Made by a program: the position numbers and the translations under genes | Part shown: positions 7,285-14,779 of the stretch, in pieces | Layout: each line of letters begins with the position of its first letter | How positions within the stretch are numbered: the stretch's first letter is position 1 | From: Polaromonas sp. JS666 | GTDB lineage: Bacteria > Pseudomonadota > Gammaproteobacteria > Burkholderiales > Burkholderiaceae_C | DNA length: 64,000 bases | Assembly (NCBI RefSeq): GCF_000013865.1 | Contig: NC_007948.1 | Location: forward strand, 930,001 to 994,000 | Direction of reading: 5' to 3' | The notes under the pieces: model-generated | What the model saw: only the letters and a program-made list of their open reading frames with translations | Database searches by the model: none | Told to the model about the DNA's origin: nothing

Positions 7285-8835
7285 ATGGCGCTGCCTGACC
7301 TTGGACTCGACCTGCGGCGCCTGCCGGCGCCCCTGCCTATGTGGCACGGACAGGTCGGTCGCGACGCCTGGAGCTCCGCGGCGCGCACCATCGCGGACAG
7401 CGGCGGGCGACTGGTTTCAGTTTGGGGCGTGGACCGCCGGGCCAGTGGCGGCGCCATGGCGGCCTGTGCGGCCTATGCTGTATTCGAGGGGCTGGTCTGG
7501 CTCGAACTGCCGCTCGACGATGCGACACCGGGCTTTCCGGATCTGTCGTCCGCGTTCCCGTGTGCGGGCCGGATGCAGCGCGCCATGGCCGACCTGTCGG
7601 GCCTGCACGCAGACGGCAGCCGTGACGACCGCCCGTGGCTGGACCATGGCATGTGGGCGCCCGGAAACCCACCGCTGCAACACCATGCCGAACCGAAGGC
7701 TGCGGGCGTCGGCACGCTGCCCGCCGATTACCCCTTCGTGTGCGTCGAAGGCGACGGGGTGCACGAGATCGCCGTCGGCCCGGTGCATGCCGGCATCATC
7801 GAGCCTGGCCACTTCCGTTTCTCGGTGGTCGGCGAGAAGGTACTCCGGCTGGAAGAGCATCTGGGCTACACGCACAAGGGCATCGAGCGCCGCTTCACCG
7901 AACTGACGCCAATCGAAGGCCACCGGCTCGCTGGCCGCGTGTCGGGCGACTCGACGGTGGCGTATGCCTGGGCCTATTGCATGGCGCTCGAGTCGGCTTG
8001 GGGCAGCAGGATCCCGGCCAGGGCGACCTGGCTGCGCGCGCTGATGCTGGAGCGCGAGCGCGTGGCCAACCACCTGGGTGACCTTGGCGCCCTGGGTAAC
8101 GACGCGGCGCTGGCCTTCGGTCTGGCGCAGTTCTCGCGCCTGCGCGAGGACTGGCAGCGCCTGTCCAAAGAGGCCTTCGGCCACCGCTTCATGATGGACG
8201 CGGTGGTACCTGGAGGCGTCGCGGTCGACCTCGCGCCACCGATGCTCGATCGCCTGCGCAAGCAGTGCGACGACATCGAGCGGGACGTGCGCGCGCTGAA
8301 GGTCGTGTACGACGAACATGCGGGCCTGCAGGACCGCTTGCTCACCACCGGGAGGGTGACCCCTCAGCTCGCCGCCCAGCTCGGTCTCACGGGTCTGGCA
8401 GGGCGCGCCAGCGGTCAGACGGCCGACCTGCGCTGCGACCACGAATGGGCGCCCTACGACCGGTTCGAGGTCGCGATGGCCACACACCGCAATGGCGATG
8501 TCGCAGCGCGCGTGACGGTGCGCTTCGAAGAGACGTTCGAGTCGTTGAGGCTCATCCGCGCCATTTGCGCCGGCTTGCCGGGCGATGCCACCCATGTCGA
8601 CCTGCGGCCACCGGCTGTGCCGACCATGGGTGCGGGCTGGGTGGAGGGCTGGCGCGGCGAGGTTTTCGTCGCGCTCGAGATTGGGGGCGATGGCCGCGTC
8701 GTGCGCTGCCACTGTCACGACCCGTCGTGGCAGAACTGGCCGGTGCTCGAGCACGCCATCATCGGCAACATCGTTCCGGACTTTCCGCTGATCAACAAGT
8801 CCTTCAATCTCAGCTATTCGGGGCACGACCTCTAG
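7285..8835 (+). CDS. hyfG: HyfG-like large subunit lacking the [NiFe] cysteine ligands
   Basis: A 516-residue fusion of an N-terminal NuoC/30-kDa-like region (about residues 1-145) and a NuoD/hydrogenase large-subunit-like region (from GPVHAGIIEPGHFRF near 165). HLGYTHKGIERRF (about 192-204) and the ER.ANHLGDL segment are conserved. Group 4 hydrogenases have a Cys-x-x-Cys at the position occupied here by S220-G-D-S223. The C-terminal DPCxxC motif is replaced by a tail ending SFNLSYSGHDL, with no peptide beyond it for a maturation protease. Both halves of the nickel site are therefore missing. The protein should be a redox or structural analogue, as in energy-converting-hydrogenase-related (Ehr) complexes. 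Four bases separate it from hyfF. Confidence 0.88.
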   Translation: MALPDLGLDLRRLPAPLPMWHGQVGRDAWSSAARTIADSGGRLVSVWGVDRRASGGAMAACAAYAVFEGLVWLELPLDDATPGFPDLSSAFPCAGRMQRAMADLSGLHADGSRDDRPWLDHGMWAPGNPPLQHHAEPKAAGVGTLPADYPFVCVEGDGVHEIAVGPVHAGIIEPGHFRFSVVGEKVLRLEEHLGYTHKGIERRFTELTPIEGHRLAGRVSGDSTVAYAWAYCMALESAWGSRIPARATWLRALMLERERVANHLGDLGALGNDAALAFGLAQFSRLREDWQRLSKEAFGHRFMMDAVVPGGVAVDLAPPMLDRLRKQCDDIERDVRALKVVYDEHAGLQDRLLTTGRVTPQLAAQLGLTGLAGRASGQTADLRCDHEWAPYDRFEVAMATHRNGDVAARVTVRFEETFESLRLIRAICAGLPGDATHVDLRPPAVPTMGAGWVEGWRGEVFVALEIGGDGRVVRCHCHDPSWQNWPVLEHAIIGNIVPDFPLINKSFNLSYSGHDL

Positions 8836-8846
8836 AGATCCCTGAC

Positions 8847-9392
8847 ATGTGGCACATCCTCAAACAGATCGCCCGCACCGGCATCATCACCGAACCGGCT
8901 CCGGGTATTGACGACGCCCAACGTACCGCGATCGAGCGCATCCACCGCGATATTTTGCTGATCCTCGGTCAGGCGCTGACCATCCGCGCGGTCGATGCCG
9001 GCTCGTGCAATGGTTGCGAGCTGGAAATCCACGCGCTCAACAACCCCTACTACAACATCGAAGGGCTGGGCATCAAGTTCGTCGCCAGCCCACGCCACGC
9101 TGACATGCTGCTGGTGACCGGCCCGGTATCGCGCCACATGGACGAGGCGTTGCGGCGCACCTATGACGCGACGCCCGAGCCGAAACTCGTGGTCGCTGTG
9201 GGGGACTGCGGCTGCACCGGTGGTATTTTCGGCGACAGCTACGCGAGCTGTGGCCGCGTTGCCAACGTGATTCCTGTGGATGTCACCGTGCCTGGCTGCC
9301 CGCCGCCGCCCATAGAAATTCTGCGGGGAATACTGACCGCGGTGCGGCAGCGCCGACCCGGCACGGCGGGAGATAACCCTGCAGGCAGCTGA
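8847..9392 (+). CDS. hyfI: HyfI-like small subunit, single [4Fe-4S] (NuoB/20-kDa family)
   Basis: A 181-residue protein of the NuoB/HycG/HyfI family. The cluster-binding cysteines are visible: C54 and C57 (GSCNGCELE), C121 or C123 (VGDCGCTGGIF) and C151 (VPGCPPPP). The proximal [4Fe-4S] cluster should thus be present although the partner large subunit lacks nickel ligands. ATG 8847 lies 11 bases after the large-subunit stop. It is the last gene of the complex operon. No HyfH/HyfA-type ferredoxin subunit follows, leaving the electron donor unidentified. Confidence 0.88.
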   Translation: MWHILKQIARTGIITEPAPGIDDAQRTAIERIHRDILLILGQALTIRAVDAGSCNGCELEIHALNNPYYNIEGLGIKFVASPRHADMLLVTGPVSRHMDEALRRTYDATPEPKLVVAVGDCGCTGGIFGDSYASCGRVANVIPVDVTVPGCPPPPIEILRGILTAVRQRRPGTAGDNPAGS

Positions 9393-9419
9393 CGGGTTCT
9401 TGCTGTGCTGTATGGACCG

Positions 9420-9489
9420 GAGACATGGGACATGGGACATGGGACAGTGGACAGTGGACAGTGGACAGTGGACAGTGGACAGGGGACAG
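9420..9489. repeat. Tandem heptanucleotide repeat, 10 units
   Basis: Ten consecutive 7-bp units with consensus (G/T)GGACA(G/T): one GAGACAT, two GGGACAT, one GGGACAG, five TGGACAG and one GGGACAG. The array begins 27 bases after the stop of the hyfI-like gene. A period of seven outside a gene is a simple-sequence array prone to slippage. It contains no ORF of its own and no flanking conserved repeats of CRISPR size. Confidence 0.9.
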
Positions 9490-9591
9490 GGGTGTGCGGG
9501 GACATGGGAAACACCCGCAGGTCTCAGGAAGTGACGCTCAGCGCGTTCAGATCCAGCCGCATGAAGCGGTAATGGCAGAAGAGACATCCTG

Positions 9592-9636
9592 GTGTGGTGT
9601 GGCACGCTATCTGCCATCAAGCATGCAACACCACAC
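9592..9636. repeat. Small palindromic intergenic element (uninterrupted copy)
   Basis: Arms GTGTGGTGTGGCACGCT and AGCATGCAACACCACAC pair with two mismatches around an 11-base loop (ATCTGCCATCA). The same core occurs at 1515-1670, but split there by about 115 bp. It lies at the broken end of the SulP pseudogene and may mark a recombination or insertion point. Confidence 0.6.
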
Positions 9637-9659
9637 TGGCAACCATCGTTGCTGCGGTC

Positions 9660-10131
9660 CGCGTGGAAGGCCTTGGGTTGCTTGAGCAGCACGGCGATGC
9701 CGTTGGTAAAGCCCACCCCGATGCGCACCAGTACATGCCGAACCAGCGTACCCAGCCTGAAAAACCTGAAAAATCCCACAGAGTGAACAGCAGCACGCCG
9801 GCGCAGGCGGTGGAGATCAGCAGATTGACCAGGCCGTAGCGCTCGGGGATGCCGTGCACAATGACAATGAACGTGCCGGTGGGGCTCCCAATTCCGTAAC
9901 GCCGAGCCGTAACGCCGAGCCGCCGAATGCAGGGATCAGGGTGCCTGCAATGATGGCCGTCCAGATACCGGCTTCGGGCCTGAGGTAATGGCAAATGCCA
10001 TGGCCAGCGGCAAGGCCACTATCCCCACAGTCGGCCCGGAACCTGCGTCCTCGAAAACCGCCTGCGGGTGTACCGGCAAGCGCGGTCAGCAGACGGGGAC
10101 GAAACGGCGCGAGATAAACGGGTGGATGCAT
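9660..10131 (-). pseudogene. Decayed SulP-family anion transporter, N-terminal part only
   Basis: Reading the minus strand through several frames recovers SulP landmarks in order. They are GIWTAIIAGTLIPAFGGSAL, then a segment like GSPTGTFIVIVHGIPERYGL with NLLISTACAGVLL, and then VGFTNGIAVLLKQPKAF. In SulP proteins these are the second to fifth membrane segments. At least two frameshifts separate them, the N-terminus is corrupted, and homology stops near 9660, so the transporter core and STAS domain are missing. Nothing else coding is seen between the hyfI-like gene and the sensor gene at 10.3 kb. Confidence 0.75.
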
Positions 10132-10201
10132 GAACGCTGATTAAGCATGTTGGAAACAAGGAACAAGACAGCCGATTCCGTGACATATGTCTGTAGTCAG
10201 A

Positions 10202-10222
10202 AATGTAAATAATTGTTACATT
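10202..10222. promoter_or_regulatory. Inverted repeat upstream of the 7TMR-DISM gene
   Basis: AATGTAA and TTACATT form a perfect 7-bp inverted repeat separated by seven bases. It sits in the only AT-rich patch of this intergenic region, about 120 bases before the chosen start codon. TTGTTA at 10213 with TGTACT about 16 bases further on is a weak sigma-70-like pair overlapping it. It is a plausible operator; the regulator is unknown. Confidence 0.35.
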
Positions 10223-10343
10223 CTTTGTGTGGCCTGTACTGACTGCACTGAATTAGTGTGAATCAGTGACTCGTAGTGACGCCTGTTGTTTCCGGTGGGG
10301 TACCCAGACTTCCTTCGTTTTTCAACAGGGCATCGCATGGACC

Positions 10344-12173
10344 ATGTTGTCTGGAAGTAAGCAATTGCGTCGCCTATTGTGTTCATCGCTCGTGTTTCTC
10401 CCGCGGCTGGCTTCCTGCCTGGCAGGCCTGCTGCTGGTTCACGGGCAGGTTTTTGCGCAGGAGGCTGCGAGCCTTCAAGCGGTGGAGCCGCGCCCCGTCC
10501 ACGCGCAAATCGCCGTCGCAGGCACCTCAGGCTTCCAGAAAGAAGCGTCGATGCTGCTCGACACGTCGGGCGATCTCACGGTAGACCAGGTTCATGCGCG
10601 GTTTGAGGCGGGTGAGGGCCAGCCCGTCAGCGCGGGGCAGATCATGCCTGCCGGTGGTGGCCGCACGCTCTGGTACCAGCTCAAACTGAGCTCTGTAGCC
10701 ATACCCGCGCGGCTCGTGCTGGCGGTGCCGTATCCCGGCATGGACAACGTGGAGCTTTACCGCCTGGCACCGCAGGCGGGGGGCGAGGGCGAGTGGCAGC
10801 TGCAACGTTCGGGCGACCAGATCCCGGTCATGGCCTGGCCATTGCGGCACTTGTATCCGGCCTTCGAACTGCAGGTTCTGCCGGGTGAAAACCGGCCCAC
10901 CTACCTGCGCATTGCCCACAACCACCCCATCCTTGTTTACTGGACCTTGTCGGACGCGCGCAGTTTTCAGGAGCGCAGCGAGCACTGGCATCTGCTGCTG
11001 GGCATCTATATCGGGCTGGTGCTCCTGATTGTCGTGATGAGCGCCTTTCATGCTGTGTCCTGGCGCGATTCGATCCATCTCTTTTACGCAGGGTATGTGC
11101 TCGTGGTCGCAGTTGGCCAGCTGGCCCTGACAGGCCTGGGCGGAGAGTATTTCTGGCCAGGTTCGGCATGGTGGAACGATCGTGCGCCGGTGGCGTTGAC
11201 CTTGCTGGGTGCGGCTTTTCTGCATCTGTTGCTGCGCCAGCTCGTGGTCGAGCGGGATGTGCCGTCCTGGCTGTCCCGTTGGCTGCTGACCATGTCGGCG
11301 CTCGGTGCGATGCTCGCGCTGGGCTTTGTGGTGGCTGAGAACAAGCCGTATTTTGTCTTCCCCTTGCCTTACTACCTGGTCAGCATGGCCGTTTACCTGG
11401 GCGTGGCGGGCTGGTATGCGCGGCGCAGGCCCCGAGTGGGTCTGTGGGTGCTGGCTGCCATGATCTGCCTGGCGGGCGGGTCCATCTTCCCGTTGCTCCT
11501 CAGGCTCGGCCTCTTGCCCCTGAGCGTGGCCGCCCAGTATGGCGCGCAGATTGGCGCAGCCCTTGAAATCCTGCTGCTGCTGATTGGCCTGTATTTCCGC
11601 AGCAACGAGCGGCGCGACACCCATGCGCGCGTCGGAGCACTCGGCCGCGTGGATCCACTGACCGGCGTTGCCAGTCATCGGGTCCTGCTGCGGCGCCTGG
11701 AGCAGCTGATTCTTCGCCAGGAGCGCCACCCGGGTGCGGGTGCGGTCCTGCGCATCCGGGTCGGCAATGCCATTGACATCCGCCAGGAGTACGGGATGGA
11801 AGCTGCGCAGGGCGCGGTGGTACATGCCGGCGCCTGCGTCACCGCAGTGGCCCAGGAAGGCGATACCGTGGCACGGCATCGCGATGGCGATTTCGTGCTG
11901 ATCCTGCAGGGCAATGTCACGCGCGAGCAACTGACCGCGCTCGGACAGCGCCTGATCGCCCGGGGGCTGACCGAGAGCCCCAGTCTGCCGCCCAGGACGG
12001 TGCTGCGGCTCAAGGTGGCGGTGGCGCAGGCGCCCTTCAAGACGAAAGACCCCGCGCAGCTGCTTCAGTCACTGGGGGCTGTGCTGGCCGAGCTTGCAGG
12101 GCACGCCGGCACGGCACTGCGGTTTGTCAGCGCGCCGGATGCCCCGCACGCTGCGATGAAGCACAAACCCTAG
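10344..12173 (+). CDS. 7TMR-DISM membrane sensor with degenerate GGDEF domain
   Basis: A 609-residue protein. A signal peptide (hydrophobic stretch ending VHGQVFAQ) precedes a periplasmic 7TMR-DISM extracellular domain (about residues 45-215), seven membrane helices (about 220-425), and a GGDEF-like domain beginning RVDPLTGVASHRVLLRRL. The catalytic GGDEF signature is replaced by RDGDF (residues 513-517), so diguanylate cyclase activity is unlikely. It may act as a c-di-GMP or protein-interaction sensor instead. ATG 10344 was preferred over an upstream GTG because it begins the signal peptide cleanly. No response regulator or kinase gene adjoins it. Confidence 0.8.
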   Translation: MLSGSKQLRRLLCSSLVFLPRLASCLAGLLLVHGQVFAQEAASLQAVEPRPVHAQIAVAGTSGFQKEASMLLDTSGDLTVDQVHARFEAGEGQPVSAGQIMPAGGGRTLWYQLKLSSVAIPARLVLAVPYPGMDNVELYRLAPQAGGEGEWQLQRSGDQIPVMAWPLRHLYPAFELQVLPGENRPTYLRIAHNHPILVYWTLSDARSFQERSEHWHLLLGIYIGLVLLIVVMSAFHAVSWRDSIHLFYAGYVLVVAVGQLALTGLGGEYFWPGSAWWNDRAPVALTLLGAAFLHLLLRQLVVERDVPSWLSRWLLTMSALGAMLALGFVVAENKPYFVFPLPYYLVSMAVYLGVAGWYARRRPRVGLWVLAAMICLAGGSIFPLLLRLGLLPLSVAAQYGAQIGAALEILLLLIGLYFRSNERRDTHARVGALGRVDPLTGVASHRVLLRRLEQLILRQERHPGAGAVLRIRVGNAIDIRQEYGMEAAQGAVVHAGACVTAVAQEGDTVARHRDGDFVLILQGNVTREQLTALGQRLIARGLTESPSLPPRTVLRLKVAVAQAPFKTKDPAQLLQSLGAVLAELAGHAGTALRFVSAPDAPHAAMKHKP

Positions 12174-12188
12174 TGCAGTCTGTCGGGC

Positions 12189-14258
12189 TCAGCGAACGCG
12201 CAAACCCGGTGATGCGCCAGGCAGCGGCTCCAGCACATAAATGCCGGGCTGGGCTTTCTCGTCAGCGTGGCTGGCGGCCAGCACCATGCCTTCGCTGACA
12301 CCAAACTTCATTTTGCGCGGCGCCAGGTTGGCCACCACCACCGTGTGCTTGCCGATCAGCTGGTCGGGCGTATAGGCCGAGGCGATGCCGCTGAAGACGT
12401 TGCGCATCTTGCCTTCACCCACATCCAGCGTCAGGCGCAGCAGCTTGGTGGAGCCTTCCACGGCTTCGCAGTTGACGATCTTTGCAATGCGCAGGTCTAC
12501 CTTCGCGAAATCGTCGATGGTGATCGGGGCCGCCAGCGCTTCCCCGCCGGGGGTGAGCTGTGCCGGCTCGGGCGCAGCGGCCGGGGGCTCGAACAGCGCG
12601 TCCAGCTGCTTCACGTCGACGCGCTGCATCAGGTGCTTGTACTCGCCGATCACGTGGCCACTACCGAGGCTGGCTCCCGCGTCCCGGAACGTCAGCGAAC
12701 CGGTTTTCAGGAAGTCTTCCACCTGGGTGCCCAGCGCGGGCAGCACCGGCTTGAGGTAGATGGTCAGCAGGCGGAAAGCCTCGATGCAGACCGTGCAGAC
12801 GTCGAGGAGCCGGGCTTCCATGCCTGGCTGCTTGGCCAGCTCCCAGGGCTTGTTCTGGTCGACATAGCCGTTGACACGATCGGCCAGTTGCATGACCTCG
12901 CGCAGGGCCTTGCCATATTCGCGTTCGGCATAGAGCTCCTGGATCGCCGGCGAGGCGCCCCGCAACACTTCAAGCAGGGCATCGCCATCAGCGGACGGCT
13001 CGCCGAGCCGGCCGTCAAACCGCTTGCTGATGAATCCGGCCGCACGGCTGGCAATGTTGATGTATTTGCCGACCAGGTCGGCATTGACGCGCGCCATGAA
13101 GTCTTCGGGATTGAAGTCGATGTCTTCATTGCGGGCGTTGAGCTTGGCGGCGAGGTAGTAGCGCAGCCATTCGGGATTCATGCCCAGGTTGAGGTACTTG
13201 AGCGGGTCCAGCCCGGTACCGCGGCTCTTGCTCATTTTTTCGCCGTTGTTGACGGTCAGGAAGCCGTGCACAAAGACGTTGTCCGGCGTCTTGCGGCCGC
13301 TGAAATGCAGCATGGCCGGCCAGAACAGGGTGTGGAAGGTGATGATGTCCTTGCCGATGAAGTGGTACTGCTCCAGCCCCGGATCGGCCATGTAGGCATC
13401 GTAGTCCAGGCCCTTCTTGTCCAGCAGGTTTTTCAGCGAGGCCAGGTAGCCGACCGGGGCGTCCAGCCACACGTAGAAATACTTGCCCGGTGCATCCGGG
13501 ATCTCGATGCCGAAATAAGGCGCGTCGCGGCTGATGTCCCAGTCGTCCAGGCCTTCGCTGGTGGTGCCGTCGACGTTCTGGCGTGGCGAAAACCATTCCT
13601 TGACCTTGTTGGCAACTTCGGTCTGCAGCATGCCGTCCTGGGTCCACTGCTCCAGGAAGGCCACGCAGCGCGGGTCGGAAAGCCTGAAGAAAAAATGTTC
13701 CGAGCTTTTGAGCACGGGCGTGGCGCCCGACAGGGCCGAGTACGGGTTGATCAGGTCGGTCGGCGCATAGACCGCGCCGCATACCTCGCAGTTGTCGCCG
13801 TACTGGTCTTTCGCGCCACATTTGGGGCACTGGCCCTTGATGAAGCGGTCGGGCAGGAACATGTTCTTGTCGGGGTCGAAGAACTGCTCGACGGTTTTGG
13901 TTTCGATCAGCCCGGCCTTTTTGAGGTCCAGATAGATCTGCTGCGCCAGCTGGTGATTTTCCGGCCCGTCGGTCGAATGCCAGTTGTCAAAACTGATGTG
14001 AAAGCCGTCGAGGTAAGGCTTGCGGCCCGCGGCGATATCGGCCACGAACTGCTGCGGTGTCTTGCCCGCTTTTTCGGCGGCGATCATGATGGGTGCGCCG
14101 TGCGCGTCGTCGGCGCCGACAAAGTTCACCTCATGGCCCTGCATCCTCTGGTAGCGCACCCAGATGTCGGCCTGGATGTATTCCATGATGTGGCCAATGT
14201 GAAAATTCCCGTTGGCGTAGGGAAGGGCGGTGGTGACGAAAAGGCGGCGCTGGGACAT
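12189..14258 (-). CDS. metG: Methionyl-tRNA synthetase
   Basis: A 689-residue class I synthetase. The HIGH motif is at residues 20-23, the zinc-binding CPKCG...CEVCG knuckle follows about 130 residues later, and KMSKS appears in [12 protein letters not shown]. The C-terminal tRNA-binding (EMAP-like) domain, from [16 protein letters not shown] to [13 protein letters not shown], is present as in dimeric bacterial MetG. I placed the start at MSQRRLF; the longer upstream frame lacks family similarity. It converges with the sensor gene at its 3' end and is divergent from the lon cluster. Essential housekeeping function: charging initiator and elongator tRNA-Met. Confidence 0.97.
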   Translation of the reverse strand: MSQRRLFVTTALPYANGNFHIGHIMEYIQADIWVRYQRMQGHEVNFVGADDAHGAPIMIAAEKAGKTPQQFVADIAAGRKPYLDGFHISFDNWHSTDGPENHQLAQQIYLDLKKAGLIETKTVEQFFDPDKNMFLPDRFIKGQCPKCGAKDQYGDNCEVCGAVYAPTDLINPYSALSGATPVLKSSEHFFFRLSDPRCVAFLEQWTQDGMLQTEVANKVKEWFSPRQNVDGTTSEGLDDWDISRDAPYFGIEIPDAPGKYFYVWLDAPVGYLASLKNLLDKKGLDYDAYMADPGLEQYHFIGKDIITFHTLFWPAMLHFSGRKTPDNVFVHGFLTVNNGEKMSKSRGTGLDPLKYLNLGMNPEWLRYYLAAKLNARNEDIDFNPEDFMARVNADLVGKYINIASRAAGFISKRFDGRLGEPSADGDALLEVLRGASPAIQELYAEREYGKALREVMQLADRVNGYVDQNKPWELAKQPGMEARLLDVCTVCIEAFRLLTIYLKPVLPALGTQVEDFLKTGSLTFRDAGASLGSGHVIGEYKHLMQRVDVKQLDALFEPPAAAPEPAQLTPGGEALAAPITIDDFAKVDLRIAKIVNCEAVEGSTKLLRLTLDVGEGKMRNVFSGIASAYTPDQLIGKHTVVVANLAPRKMKFGVSEGMVLAASHADEKAQPGIYVLEPLPGASPGLRVR

Positions 14259-14406
14259 GGTGGGTGCTTTGGTGGGGCTAACCCATGATTTTAAGTCGCC
14301 TGACGGCCTTTGCCGCTCCCACCCCGCGACCGGGTGTTTTCGGGGCATTTCGGTCCCGTGCGCCACGCCAGGCTGCGTGCAGCCTTCGCCAGTGCCGTGC
14401 CGGCGC

Positions 14407-14470
14407 TTGATGTAGATCAAGCACGGAGTTGGCCGCCCCCGTTGCCCGCCCCGGAAGGCGTGCCTATACT
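14407..14470 (+). promoter_or_regulatory. FNR/ANR box with sigma-70 promoter ahead of the lon cluster
   Basis: TTGATGTAGATCAA (14407-14420) is a perfect match to the FNR/ANR consensus TTGAT-N4-ATCAA. Downstream lies TTGCCC (14442-14447), a 17-base spacer, and TATACT (14465-14470), a good extended sigma-70 pair on the plus strand. The expected start of transcription near 14477 puts the FNR box about 63 bases upstream, the class I activation position. It points to oxygen-limitation control of the genes that follow. The box could also affect metG on the other strand, but it is about 150 bases from that start. Confidence 0.7.
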
Positions 14471-14536
14471 GGACTGAAGAGTCAGCTTTCAAGCTTCAAG
14501 CGGCCACTGACGGGCCTGAGCAAGTCGAGGTGAGCA

Positions 14537-14773
14537 ATGGACCCTGAAATCGGGTTGCCCCGCGGGCAATCGTCACGTCAACAAGCCATGTCTAGCGGCA
14601 TGCGTACGGTCGTACCGACGGGAACGGGCAAATATGACAGCATGGTGACCCTGCTGCCGTGGCAGCAGGTGAGGCGGTCCGGGGTTTGCCATGCCGCGTA
14701 CACGCTTGGTACACAAGCGGCCGTCCGCGGTACTTGCCGCGGGGGCTTCCCGCTCAGCCAGTTCATCGGGTGA
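14537..14773 (+). CDS. Small ORF between the FNR promoter and lon
   Basis: 78 codons with a strong ribosome binding site (GAGGTG, six bases before ATG 14537), positioned about 60 bases after the predicted transcription start and ending six bases before the lon start. The product (MDPEIGLPRGQSSRQQAMSS and onward) has no recognisable domain, a few scattered cysteines, and no signal peptide or membrane segment. Its position suggests either a genuine small protein or a leader peptide whose translation feeds lon. Codon third positions are less GC-biased than in lon. Plausible but unproven. Confidence 0.35.
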   Translation: MDPEIGLPRGQSSRQQAMSSGMRTVVPTGTGKYDSMVTLLPWQQVRRSGVCHAAYTLGTQAAVRGTCRGGFPLSQFIG

Positions 14774-14779
14774 CATGCC

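Noticed and set aside
5811..7457. 548-codon minus-strand frame opposite hyfF
   Set aside because: Same reason: mirror of a GC-biased gene, low-complexity product.
9420..9489. Heptamer repeats considered as a CRISPR array
   Set aside because: Units are 7 bp and contiguous, with no spacers and no cas genes in the window.
12267..14288. 673-codon plus-strand frame opposite metG
   Set aside because: Antisense artefact of metG, which has all synthetase motifs.
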